Shown here: in pieces, positions 25,300 through 33,384 of the stretch
How positions within the stretch are numbered: position 1 is the first letter of the stretch
Layout: every line of letters starts with the position of its first letter
From: an uncultured Methanomassiliicoccales archaeon
GTDB lineage: Archaea; Thermoplasmatota; Thermoplasmata; Methanomassiliicoccales; Methanomethylophilaceae
Assembly: GCA_959597175.1 (NCBI GenBank)
Contig: CAUFXM010000005.1
Coordinates: 62,001-126,000, forward strand
Length of the DNA stretch: 64,000 nt
Reading direction: 5' to 3'
Made by a program: the position numbers and the translations under genes
Notes under the pieces: generated by a model
What the model saw: the letters and a program-made list of their open reading frames with translations, nothing else
Database searches by the model: none
Told to the model about the DNA's origin: nothing

Positions 25300-25769
25300 A
25301 GAAGATAGGGATAGTCGACACCACATTCGCAAGGTACGACATGGGCCGTTCGGCCATAGACCAGCTGCAGAGGACCGGCACGGGGTTCACGATCGTGCGC
25401 CGCACCGTCCCCGGGTTCAAGGACCTGCCGGTCGAATGCAAGATCCTCCTCGAGGAGGAGGGTTGCGACATAGTCATGGCCCTCGGCATGCCGGGGCCCA
25501 TGGAGAAGGACAAGATGTGCGCACATGAGGCCTCGACCGGACTCATGATGGCGCAGCTGATGACGAACAAACACATTATCGAGGTCTTCGTCCACGAGGA
25601 CGAGGCCAAGGACGACGCCGAGCTGGCGTTCCTCGCCGACAGCAGGGCGAGGGAGCACGCGGCGAACGTCTACGACATGCTCTTCCGCCCGGAGAGCCTG
25701 ACGAGGAGGGCCGGCACAGGCCTGAGGCAGGGCTTCGCGGACAAGGGGCCTGTCAGACAGACGAGGTGA
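25296..25769 (+). CDS. ribC: Archaeal riboflavin synthase
   Basis: 157 residues. Dismutates two molecules of 6,7-dimethyl-8-ribityllumazine to riboflavin. The archaeal enzyme is related to lumazine synthase, not to bacterial RibE. Motifs: IGIVDTTFARYDMG at the N-terminus, PGFKDLPVECKILLEEEGCDIV, MALGMPGP, and HIIEVFVHEDEAKDD. The GTG start overlaps the ribL stop (GTGA), giving translational coupling. The stop is 4 nt before ribH. Confidence 0.95.
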   Translation: MKKIGIVDTTFARYDMGRSAIDQLQRTGTGFTIVRRTVPGFKDLPVECKILLEEEGCDIVMALGMPGPMEKDKMCAHEASTGLMMAQLMTNKHIIEVFVHEDEAKDDAELAFLADSRAREHAANVYDMLFRPESLTRRAGTGLRQGFADKGPVRQTR

Positions 25770-25773
25770 CAAG

Positions 25774-26187
25774 ATGAAGGAGTACAGGATTGGAATGGTC
25801 GTGGCCGAGTTCAACTACGAGGTCACGTCGCTGATGATGGAGAGGGCCAGGGCCGAGGCGGACTTCCTGGGCGTTAAGATCACGAGGGAGATCAAGGTCC
25901 CCGGCGTGTTCGAGATCCCGATGGCAGTCAAGAGGATGCTCCAGAGGGACGACATCGACGCCGTCATCACCCTGGGTGCGGTCATCACCGGCGAGACGAA
26001 GCACGACGAGGTCGTGGTCGCCCAGTCGTCGAGGAAGATCATGGACCTGGGACTGGAGTACGACAAGCCGGTCGGGTTCGGGATCACAGGGCCCGGAATG
26101 ACCGAGCTCCAGGCCATGGACAGGATCGAGAAGGGCCGCGACGTCGTCGACACCGTGGTCAAGATGCTCCAGAGGCTCGAGGACTGA
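25774..26187 (+). CDS. ribH: 6,7-dimethyl-8-ribityllumazine synthase
   Basis: 137 residues. Condenses the ribB product with 5-amino-6-ribitylaminouracil. Visible motifs: GMVVAEFNYEVTSLM (substrate loop with Phe-Asn), VPGVFEIPMAVKRML, and GAVITGETKHDEVV, with the catalytic His in the last. Last gene of ribB-ribL-ribC-ribH. The ATG is preceded by GAGGTGA. Normal length for the family. Confidence 0.97.
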   Translation: MKEYRIGMVVAEFNYEVTSLMMERARAEADFLGVKITREIKVPGVFEIPMAVKRMLQRDDIDAVITLGAVITGETKHDEVVVAQSSRKIMDLGLEYDKPVGFGITGPGMTELQAMDRIEKGRDVVDTVVKMLQRLED

Positions 26188-26213
26188 TCCCGGGCACGAA
26201 ACAGGTTATCTTC

Positions 26214-26615
26214 TCACATGCGGGGGCCCCGGCTCCCGCAGACCCTTTCCCTCACCGTGTCTATCACGGTGGACAGCGGGATGCCGGTGTCGATGGCTAT
26301 CCTCAGGCACCCGTCGCCGTTCAGGTAGCGGTCGACGATGACATCGGATGAAAGGCCGTCGGCGACATTCCTCCCAAGCGGTCCGTCCCTCCTTGGGCAA
26401 CCGATCCACGAGCGGGTCTTGCAGCTCGGGCATCTGAGGGGGGTCCCTCCGGTGCGGGAGAACCAGGTGTGGCCGCAGACGGCGCAGGTGTTCACCTTCG
26501 GCTCGCCCTGCCATCTGTACGTGCCGCACCTGGGGCATCTGACGGGCGAGTCCGTGTGGCTGCACCAGGTGTGGCCGCAGCGGCCGCATGTCTTGTGGTT
26601 GTCGACGTCGACCAT
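26214..26615 (-). CDS. Zinc-ribbon protein with C-terminal helix-turn-helix
   Basis: 133 residues. Four CxxC pairs: CGRCGHTW, CPRCGTYRW, CAVCGHTWFSR and CPSCKTRSW, forming two similar ribbons of about 28 residues. The C-terminal part (VIVDRYLNGDGCLRIAIDTGIPLSTVIDTVRERV) looks like a helix-turn-helix. This build suggests a small DNA-binding regulator; target unknown. It is divergent from the large beta-helix surface gene, with a shared TATA region, so control of that gene is plausible. The ATG at 26615 is preceded by GGAGGG. Confidence 0.75.
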   Translation of the reverse strand: MVDVDNHKTCGRCGHTWCSHTDSPVRCPRCGTYRWQGEPKVNTCAVCGHTWFSRTGGTPLRCPSCKTRSWIGCPRRDGPLGRNVADGLSSDVIVDRYLNGDGCLRIAIDTGIPLSTVIDTVRERVCGSRGPRM

Positions 26616-26658
26616 GGAGCCCTCCTATTGGATTATACATCCAACATGGTTTACAGGG

Positions 26659-26666
26659 ATATAAAA
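26659..26666 (+). promoter_or_regulatory. Strong TATA box in the divergent spacer of the adhesin and zinc-ribbon genes
   Basis: ATATAAAA read on the plus strand gives a transcript start near 26690 and a leader of about 160 nt for the adhesin. Its complement TTTTATAT could serve the zinc-ribbon gene, with a start near 26635, 20 nt before that ATG. Confidence 0.55.
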
Positions 26667-26791
26667 GGGTCGGTCGGGAGGTGCCGTGTTCGTCAGTGTC
26701 CGTTGGGAGTGGTCCACGTCTTAGTATCTACATGTGTAAACTTTGGTGTTATTATGATGCGATCGCATATCTTACATCGACAGATTTGCAC

Positions 26792-26802
26792 GGGGGGGGG
26801 GG
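26792..26802 (+). repeat. Homopolymer tract of 11 G in adhesin leader
   Basis: Eleven consecutive G residues 47-57 nt before the adhesin ATG, followed at 26817-26823 by seven T. An ATG at 26732 opens a frame that runs through the G tract and, at this tract length, joins the adhesin frame. Tracts of this kind are prone to slipped-strand mispairing. Confidence 0.9.
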
Positions 26803-26848
26803 ACGACGACGCTCTGTTTTTTTCTCCGGCCCTCCGGGTGGAGGGAAA

Positions 26849-29800
26849 ATGGATAGACAGATTATGATGGCGTTAGCCCTCGTCATAGCCGTTATCACCG
26901 CTTCCGCGACGGTTATATGCATAGCATCGGAGGAATCCGACGCGGCATCGACGGTCTATATTGGAGGGGACAATGCCAACGATGATAATGCAGGCACCCA
27001 GGATGCGCCTGTGGCAACAATGGGCAAAGCTGTTGAACTCGCAGGGTCCGGAGGATCCATCGTCCTCGGTTCCGACATAATAGTTACCGAACAGATAGGT
27101 ACGAAAGATGATGCTATATGGGCTATCACAAACGAAATATCACTCGATCTTGCTGGCCACAATCTCATATTGTCGATGTCCAAGTCATTCGGAATCTGTC
27201 TATCGACGGACAACGGGAAGTTGACCGTATCAGACAGTGTCGGAACCGGGACAATCAAAGCTGGTTCCACTAGCGTCAACCAGATTGTGAGACTCCTCAG
27301 CGGTTCCACATTTGTTCTCAACGGGGGGACGATCACAACTGAAGGAGCTTCCAGTACCGCCTATGCAATCAACGTTAACGGGTGGAGGGATTCCGCCAAC
27401 GTCATCCACACTTCGACGACCATCCTCAACGGAGGAACAGTGTACTCCAATACGAGCAATCCCACGATAGGACTATCAACATTCACGAACCTGGAAATCA
27501 ACGGAGCCAGGGTTCAGAATGCAACCGGGGGCGGATATTCCGTGAACTCGGCGGGAACCACGGCGACCGTCACGCTCACATCAGGAGAGGTGATTGGAGA
27601 CATACATTTCAATTCCGGATACGAGGCCCCCTTCACATGGTCGGGAGGAACATACACGGGTGAGATCGACTTCGATGCTCTGATCATCCCAGATGGCAAC
27701 ATCGGATTGGTGTCCTCAGATGGCACCGAAAAGACATTCTCGTTCGTCGATACAGTCCCCAGCACCTACACCGCATCCATCGGCAACTGTTACTTCACCA
27801 CATTGGATGGTCCGGATATCGTCGAGTCGAGCTTCGGCTACGAGAAGGAACTGACGTTCTACCAAGCCCCTTCCGACGGAGAAATCTCCATTACCCTTAC
27901 CAGTGAAGGTGACTACGTCGTCATCTCGCTCTACGGAAGTGCCGCATCGATCACACCGTCGGTCACTGCCGATGGATACGAGATCAACTCTGTCGTTGCC
28001 GGTGATGCAACCACATATACAGCCACAGTCACCGAGGCATCGGCGAACGTCAAGATCGAAGAGACCGGGGCCTATTACTCGACTTTCCAGCTTTCATACG
28101 AGGCTCTTGAGCCTGGACAGACGATTGTCCTCATGAAGGATCAGACGATTGACAGGACAATCGGCATTTCAAAGGACATGACACTGGATCTCAACGGCAA
28201 GATACTCACGTTCTCGATGCAGAACTCCCATGGGTTCCAGGTAGAATCCAGTTTTACAGTGGAGGATAGTCAGGCTACGACATCCACTATGGATTTCACG
28301 ACATACGACGTGACCTACTCGGGCGGATCAATAGTCCTCAACAGGGCATCTGAAGAGCATTCGAATCTCTATGTTCCGATCTACGTCATAGCAAGAGGTC
28401 ATCTCAGCTTCGAATCGGGTTCCATCGTAGCAACGAATGCGGGAGGAGTAACGATTCTCGGAAGTGGAGAGATTTCTGGTGGGTACATCAAGGCCACCCA
28501 TGACGCTGTCGGAATCATGGGTTCCGGAACGCTCAACGTCACCGGCGGCATCATGGAATCCACCGGACACGCCGGAATCGGAGGCAGTGCTGGCGAGGTA
28601 GCTTACAACGGCACCACGATCAACGTTTCTGGAGGAATCGTATTCGGGCACGGGAGCACGGCCTGCGGGATGTATATCACGCAGTTCGCCAATGTCAACA
28701 TCTCCGATGACGCCCATATCCTGGCCAGCGACGGTGCGGGAATCATCATGCGTGCCGGTTATCTCAACATATCCGGTGGTACGGTGGAGAGTCATGGGAC
28801 TGGAACTCAGATCTTCACCCAATCGGACGAACCGCTACCCAAGAGCGCGGTGGTCATGAGCTATCACACAGGCTATGATTCGACCAGTCTTGGATTCGGT
28901 GGCTCCATCACTGGAGGTACGTTCATCTCAGATAACGGTATGATTAATGTTTCCTACTCTACCAATGTCGCAGATGAGGAGTATCAGGTCATCCCCGAGA
29001 TGCTTGCTACAGGAGGGAACTACACCTCCACAGTGGATGACGAGTTCCAGGCCGATGGATACGAGATCGAGACAGACGGGGACATGGTCTTCACCGGAAC
29101 TGAAGTCGCCAGCATCGACGGGAAGTCCTATGGTTCCCTGGATAATGCCATAACCGACGCCAAGGAAGGTCAGACCATAACTCTGAACCAGGACACATCA
29201 CTCGTCCAGCGTTCGATGGGCAAAGGCATCAATCTGGATCTGAGAACGCATACACTAACCATAGAATATGACGGAAGCGGTTATGGATACGGACTCACTT
29301 TCGATACCGGCAAATCAACCATTACGAACGGAACCATACTGGACTCCCGCAGTGTGGTAAACAACGCTAATGGATTCATTGCGGTGCATGTCACGGGTCA
29401 GGGTACATCCCTTACGATGACTAATGTGATTGTCAACCAGTACCTTCCCAGTTCGACGACAAGCTACAACATCGGTCTTCGTGTCGAAGAAGGAGCCACG
29501 CTCACTGCCGGTTCCGGGACGCAGGTTATCGAGTTGGAAAGGACCACAACGGTCCAGTCCGTCGGAGTGGCGGGCGTGATGGTTCTCGGAGGCGACACTA
29601 CAACCACGTTCAATATGGATGGTGCGACCATCGAAACCACGGGTTTCGGTGTCTTAGGTAATGGAACCTACAATTCGAGCATTGACTACAGTGACACGGT
29701 TATCAATTTTAGATCAGGAACAATCACTAGCGGATCGTGGGCGATATACCATCCTCAAGGAGGGGTTCTTAACATTTCGGGCGGAGAGATCACTGGTAGA

Positions 29801-31129
29801 ACGGGAATCGAGATCCGTGCGGGAGAGCTCAACATAACCGGCAACCCGACGATTACGGCAACAGGTAGTTTCAACCGTACCGATAATGGCAGCGGAACCA
29901 CAACATCCGGTGTTGCTATTGCCATCGCTCAGCATACCACGCATCTGCCCATCGAGGTCAACATCAGCGGAGGTTCCTTCACAGGCAGGTACGCCCTATA
30001 CGAGTGGAACGCCCAGAACAACGACACCGAATACATCAATATGATAAACGTCAGCGTCACAGGAGGAAACTTCAACGGTGAGACCGCCGACGTCTGCCTT
30101 GAAGACTTCCAGAATCTTGCCGACGAATCGGGGATAAGCGGAGGTTCCTTCTCTGACGATTCGGCCTGGGACTACCTTGACCCTGGACTGAGTCTGGACG
30201 AGAACGGCACCGTCCAGGAAGCCCCGGAATACATGTATGCGTTCGAGGTGGATCCAATAGAAGTTCTCAAGGGAGACTCCGTGACGGTGACCGTGATTGA
30301 CAACGCGGACGAGCACTCTGATATCACCTACACGCTGTCAACACTGGATGGCACCCCCATCGACGAGGGCAAGACCATAAGTTTCGTCCCCGACGCCGAG
30401 GAGTACGTCCTGAAGATCTCCGGGACCCATTACGGCGTCTCTGTGAATGAAGTGTGTCCCATCTACATCACCATAGTCCCTTCCGTCATGCTGACGTTCC
30501 ACTATCCAGACGGAAGTATACAGGAGATCGAAGTCGCCGAAGGAGAGCCAGTGACCATCGACGGACCCGACGAGGTGCCGGAGCAGTTCGGATACGAGTT
30601 CGCGGAGTGGCGGACCGGGTCTGGCGAATCACTCAGGGGATACATCCCGACCGAGGACACCGACCTCTACCCAGGCTGGGACCTGGTCGATCCCACGGTC
30701 AGCGTATCTGTCTCCGGGGACCTGTACAGGGACGGCGTTGTGATCGTGACAGTCACCGCCACCCATGTCCTGGACGATCAGGGTGTGAGATACACGTACC
30801 TCATGGGCAACAAGGACACCGGTCGCGTGACGGAGCAGGCGAGCAACGTGTTCTACATCCGCTCAGAGGGCACCTACCTATTCGGGGCGGACGCCATCCT
30901 CGGTGACAGTACTGGCAGAGGGACCTACGAGGGCTATGTGGAGGTCGAGCTCAACGTGCCCGTGATCCCCGACGATGACGACGACTACGTCCCGCCAACG
31001 CCTCCGGACATCGTCGTTAACTACGACGACTCCGGAGACGCCGCCGTCGGGATAGCGGCGTGCGCTGCGGAAGCGGTCGCAGCGGCGATCATCGCCTGCC
31101 TCATAATAATGGAGCGCAGACGGAACTGA
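26849..31129 (+). CDS. Large beta-helix adhesin-like surface protein
   Basis: 1426 residues from ATG 26849, at the start of a clear signal peptide (MMALALVIAVITASATVICIA). The body is Gly/Ser/Thr/Asn-rich with many short strands (NGGTITTEGA, NVSGGIVFGHGS, NISGGEITGRTGIEIRAG), typical of right-handed parallel beta-helix or polymorphic membrane-protein repeats. Near the C-terminus is one InlB-type repeat (LTFHYPDGS ... FAEWRTGSGESL), then an Asp/Pro linker and a membrane helix ending in a basic tail (AAAIIACLIIMERRRN). It is probably a cell-surface adhesin. Codon use is richer in A/T than in neighbouring genes, suggesting transfer or relaxed selection. A second in-frame ATG at 26732 would add 39 residues before the signal. 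Confidence 0.9.
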   Translation: MDRQIMMALALVIAVITASATVICIASEESDAASTVYIGGDNANDDNAGTQDAPVATMGKAVELAGSGGSIVLGSDIIVTEQIGTKDDAIWAITNEISLDLAGHNLILSMSKSFGICLSTDNGKLTVSDSVGTGTIKAGSTSVNQIVRLLSGSTFVLNGGTITTEGASSTAYAINVNGWRDSANVIHTSTTILNGGTVYSNTSNPTIGLSTFTNLEINGARVQNATGGGYSVNSAGTTATVTLTSGEVIGDIHFNSGYEAPFTWSGGTYTGEIDFDALIIPDGNIGLVSSDGTEKTFSFVDTVPSTYTASIGNCYFTTLDGPDIVESSFGYEKELTFYQAPSDGEISITLTSEGDYVVISLYGSAASITPSVTADGYEINSVVAGDATTYTATVTEASANVKIEETGAYYSTFQLSYEALEPGQTIVLMKDQTIDRTIGISKDMTLDLNGKILTFSMQNSHGFQVESSFTVEDSQATTSTMDFTTYDVTYSGGSIVLNRASEEHSNLYVPIYVIARGHLSFESGSIVATNAGGVTILGSGEISGGYIKATHDAVGIMGSGTLNVTGGIMESTGHAGIGGSAGEVAYNGTTINVSGGIVFGHGSTACGMYITQFANVNISDDAHILASDGAGIIMRAGYLNISGGTVESHGTGTQIFTQSDEPLPKSAVVMSYHTGYDSTSLGFGGSITGGTFISDNGMINVSYSTNVADEEYQVIPEMLATGGNYTSTVDDEFQADGYEIETDGDMVFTGTEVASIDGKSYGSLDNAITDAKEGQTITLNQDTSLVQRSMGKGINLDLRTHTLTIEYDGSGYGYGLTFDTGKSTITNGTILDSRSVVNNANGFIAVHVTGQGTSLTMTNVIVNQYLPSSTTSYNIGLRVEEGATLTAGSGTQVIELERTTTVQSVGVAGVMVLGGDTTTTFNMDGATIETTGFGVLGNGTYNSSIDYSDTVINFRSGTITSGSWAIYHPQGGVLNISGGEITGRTGIEIRAGELNITGNPTITATGSFNRTDNGSGTTTSGVAIAIAQHTTHLPIEVNISGGSFTGRYALYEWNAQNNDTEYINMINVSVTGGNFNGETADVCLEDFQNLADESGISGGSFSDDSAWDYLDPGLSLDENGTVQEAPEYMYAFEVDPIEVLKGDSVTVTVIDNADEHSDITYTLSTLDGTPIDEGKTISFVPDAEEYVLKISGTHYGVSVNEVCPIYITIVPSVMLTFHYPDGSIQEIEVAEGEPVTIDGPDEVPEQFGYEFAEWRTGSGESLRGYIPTEDTDLYPGWDLVDPTVSVSVSGDLYRDGVVIVTVTATHVLDDQGVRYTYLMGNKDTGRVTEQASNVFYIRSEGTYLFGADAILGDSTGRGTYEGYVEVELNVPVIPDDDDDYVPPTPPDIVVNYDDSGDAAVGIAACAAEAVAAAIIACLIIMERRRN

Positions 31130-31148
31130 TGACCCGAGAAACCCCTTA

Positions 31149-31165
31149 CCGGCGCTTTGCGCCGG
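31149..31165. terminator. Stem-loop after adhesin gene
   Basis: CCGGCGC-TTT-GCGCCGG 20 nt after the adhesin stop. A second hairpin (GGACGG...CCGTCC, about 31228-31245) lies closer to the convergent aminotransferase stop. Confidence 0.45.
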
Positions 31166-31275
31166 GTTCCCCGCTCCGACTTTCAGTGGGCTGGCACGAA
31201 GCTCCGTGGAAGACGGTGGCCGCGGACCCGGACGGGGTCATCCGTCCAGGTTGGCGGATGCGGAAGCCGTTCGGA

Positions 31276-32487
31276 TCACGCCGTATGACGTGCTATGAAC
31301 CGCTCCAGTTTGTCGTAGGCCTCCTCCAGGACCTCCATCGGGGGGAGCGTGATCGTCCTGAAGTGGGACTGGCCGAACTCTTGGCAGAATCCGGATCCGT
31401 GAACGACGACCACTCCCTCCTCGGCTATCAGGTCCAGGACGAAGTCCTTGTCGGTCTTCCAGGGGGTCCCCTTGAGGTCTATCCTCGGGAACATGTAGAA
31501 TGCCCCCTTGGCCCTGTTCGTGGAGATGCGGTCGATCTCGTTCAGCCTCTTGTAGGTGAACTCCGCTCTCTCCTTCAGCTTCCTGTTGAGGTCGGCTATG
31601 TACTCCTGCGGGCCCTGGAGGGAGGCCTTGGCAGCGGCCTGGCAGGGCACGTTGGCGCAGATCCTCGCCCTGAACTGCTTCATCATCCCCTCGCGCACCT
31701 CGTCCATGAGTCCGTACTTGTCCATGAAGTAGCAGTATCCCATCCTCCAGCCGGGCATCAGGTTCACCTTCGAGAACCCGTTGAATATGACCCTGGGTAT
31801 GTCGTCGGGAAGCTCGGAGGCGGAGAAGTACTCGCCCTCCATGATGATCTTGTCGTAGATCTCGTCCGATATGAGCGGGATGTCGTACTCCGCCGCTATG
31901 TCGCCCATCTCCCTCACGGTCTTCGGGTCGTAGACGGCACCCGTCGGGTTGTTGGGGTTGATGACAACCATCGCCTTCGTCCGGTTGGTGATCCTCTTAC
32001 GAATCATGTCCGTGTCGGGTCTCCAGTCCTCCTCCTCTATCTGCCTGTACGGCACGGTCCTGCCCTCGTAGAAGTTGATGTACTGGGCGTAGGAGGGGTA
32101 TCCGGGGCCCGGGACGAGGATCTCGTCGCCGGGTTCCACCAGCGTCCCCATCATGATGTTGATGCATTCGCTGACCCCCGCGGTGACGTAGACGTCCTGG
32201 GCGGTTATCCTGGCCTCGTGCTTCTCATACTCCCTGTCGACAATGGCCTCCCTGAGGTCCAGGTTGCCCTGCGAGTCGCCGTATCCGTTGTCCGTCTCGT
32301 CGACGGCAGCGCGGAGGGTCGCCTTGAAGTACTCCGGGGTCTCGAAGTCCCACTTGTTCGGGTCGCCTATGTTGAGATCAAGGAGCTTCTTGCCCGCTTT
32401 GGCGGCAGCGGCGGCGGGGACCGTGACCTCACGGATCGCATAGTTCATACCCATCGCCCTTCTCGATGCCTTGATCTTCGTCTTCAT
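31276..32487 (-). CDS. PLP-dependent aminotransferase, AspC/AlaA-like
   Basis: 403 residues, fold type I class I/II aminotransferase. Motifs: LLDLNIGDPNKWDFETP near the N-terminus, NGYGDSQGNLDLREAI, VINPNNPTGAVYD, SDEIYDKIIMEG, and the PLP lysine in FNGFSKVNLMPGWRMGY. It probably makes alanine or aspartate from the keto acid with glutamate as donor. Closest by pattern to archaeal alanine aminotransferase-like proteins, but the exact substrate cannot be fixed. The ATG at 32487 follows a TATA box by about 35 nt; a longer frame to 32565 would start upstream of the promoter. Confidence 0.88.
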   Translation of the reverse strand: MKTKIKASRRAMGMNYAIREVTVPAAAAAKAGKKLLDLNIGDPNKWDFETPEYFKATLRAAVDETDNGYGDSQGNLDLREAIVDREYEKHEARITAQDVYVTAGVSECINIMMGTLVEPGDEILVPGPGYPSYAQYINFYEGRTVPYRQIEEEDWRPDTDMIRKRITNRTKAMVVINPNNPTGAVYDPKTVREMGDIAAEYDIPLISDEIYDKIIMEGEYFSASELPDDIPRVIFNGFSKVNLMPGWRMGYCYFMDKYGLMDEVREGMMKQFRARICANVPCQAAAKASLQGPQEYIADLNRKLKERAEFTYKRLNEIDRISTNRAKGAFYMFPRIDLKGTPWKTDKDFVLDLIAEEGVVVVHGSGFCQEFGQSHFRTITLPPMEVLEEAYDKLERFIARHTA

Positions 32488-32518
32488 AAGCAATCGGATG
32501 CGATGCATCACATAGTGA

Positions 32519-32525
32519 CTAATAA
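32519..32525 (-). promoter_or_regulatory. TATA box for aminotransferase gene
   Basis: TTATTAG on the minus strand about 35 nt before the ATG at 32487. Confidence 0.45.
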
Positions 32526-32893
32526 GGGATTCGTCGGGATGAAAGGCATCCGATGGGAACCGCACGGACGCTGTCGGGCTCGATGCAGGCGCATCAAGTT
32601 GCGGCGATCCCCGTCATTGACGTCGGCGGTCCGTCTCCCGTTGCCCCCTGCTCCAGACGCCTTAGCGTCGTGGATCCATTCTCCAGACGTCCTTGCCGCC
32701 GAGTCCGACTTCGAACGCAGCCTGACGTACACCGGCCCCCCCCCCCGGTCGTGGTCCGCTTTGCGCGGCATGCGGTCATGGCGGCCTGGCACAGTGCTTC
32801 AGAATAGAGACCGCCATCAGGCGCCAACAATCACCGAGACGTGGTGACATGCCCCGACGCAGAATGGCGGAGACGGGCCCTATGGATGAGGGT
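32526..32893. other. 368-bp intergenic region with no supported gene
   Basis: No reading frame here has protein-like composition, and no tRNA or known RNA fold was recognised. It contains an 11-C tract, a short hairpin (GACGC-CTTA-GCGTC near 32668) and two copies of CTCCAGACG. It may be a decayed gene or the site of an untranslated RNA ending at the T-tailed hairpin at 32894. Confidence 0.5.
32736..32746 (-). repeat. Homopolymer tract of 11 C (11 G on minus strand)
   Basis: Same length as the G tract upstream of the adhesin, about 250 nt upstream of the aminotransferase start and in the same orientation relative to that gene. The only other homopolymer of this length noticed in the window. 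Confidence 0.9.
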
Positions 32894-32912
32894 GCGGGCG
32901 ATGCCCGCTTTT
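32894..32912. terminator. Stem-loop with T tail
   Basis: GCGGGC-GAT-GCCCGC followed by TTTT on the plus strand, 5 nt from the stop of the minus-strand gene at 32917. It could end that gene's transcript or a plus-strand transcript from the intergenic region. Confidence 0.45.
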
Positions 32913-32916
32913 GGTT

Positions 32917-33231
32917 TCACTCGAGGTCGATCGACACCGGCCTCTTCAGACCCAGGTCCCCGGCGGCCTCGACGGACTTCACAACCGCGCACGGGACGGG
33001 GCACGCGGTGTGGCGGATGTTCTCGCTGGCCCAGGCGTAGACCTTCGACTCGCTGAAGGGTGCGCCGACCTCCTCCCATGCGACTATGGGTTCGATGGGA
33101 GTCTTCGACACCATGGGGCAGTCGCTCTCGATCCTGATGTTGATGAACATCATGTCCTCGGAGGGGGTGGCGTAGATCGTGGTGGTCTTTCCGCAGACCC
33201 CGGCCTTCACTGTAGTCTTGCATTCCGACAT
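32917..33231 (-). CDS. Small conserved cysteine-containing protein (DUF6951-like)
   Basis: 104 residues. Pattern: KAGVCGKTTTIYAT at the N-terminus, FINIRIESDCPMV, and HTACPVPCAVVKSVEAAGDLGLKRPVSIDLE at the C-terminus. The spacing of the cysteines (VCG, SDCP, ACPVPC) matches a small protein family of unknown function found in strict anaerobes, which I recall as DUF6951; this is from memory. It could bind metal or a cluster. It has its own TATA box at 33261 and sits between purA and the intergenic region. Confidence 0.7.
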   Translation of the reverse strand: MSECKTTVKAGVCGKTTTIYATPSEDMMFINIRIESDCPMVSKTPIEPIVAWEEVGAPFSESKVYAWASENIRHTACPVPCAVVKSVEAAGDLGLKRPVSIDLE

Positions 33232-33260
33232 AGGCGTAACCTGGATTCGGATGACGATAT

Positions 33261-33270
33261 CATTATAAAT
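33261..33270 (-). promoter_or_regulatory. TATA box for gene at 32917-33231
   Basis: ATTTATAATG on the minus strand, about 34 nt before the ATG at 33231. Confidence 0.55.
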
Positions 33271-33272
33271 GG

Positions 33273-33302
33273 TTGGTTGAACAGAACGCTTGGTTCAACC
33301 AA
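33273..33302. promoter_or_regulatory. Perfect 10-bp inverted repeat upstream of TATA box
   Basis: TTGGTTGAAC (33273-33282) and GTTCAACCAA (33293-33302) separated by 10 nt. The inner edge of the first arm is 2 bp from the TATA box of the DUF6951-like gene, so an operator is likely. The second arm also forms a compact palindrome TTGGTTCAACCAA. Confidence 0.55.
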
Positions 33303-33351
33303 GGTTAATCCGTCTGACCATGCCTCGTCCGACGTGGGCAGGTGCCGGGAC

Positions 33352-33371
33352 GGGGGCGGATGCCCGCCCCC
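33352..33371. terminator. GC-rich stem-loop after purA
   Basis: GGGGGCGG-ATGC-CCGCCCCC, 8-bp stem, 14 nt after the purA stop on the minus strand. Confidence 0.5.
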
Positions 33372-33384
33372 GCAAAAGCGCAGG

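Noticed and set aside
32553..32807. Small plus-strand frame in the gene-free region
   Set aside because: Arg/Pro-rich composition, no ribosome site, crosses the C11 tract; it looks like chance.
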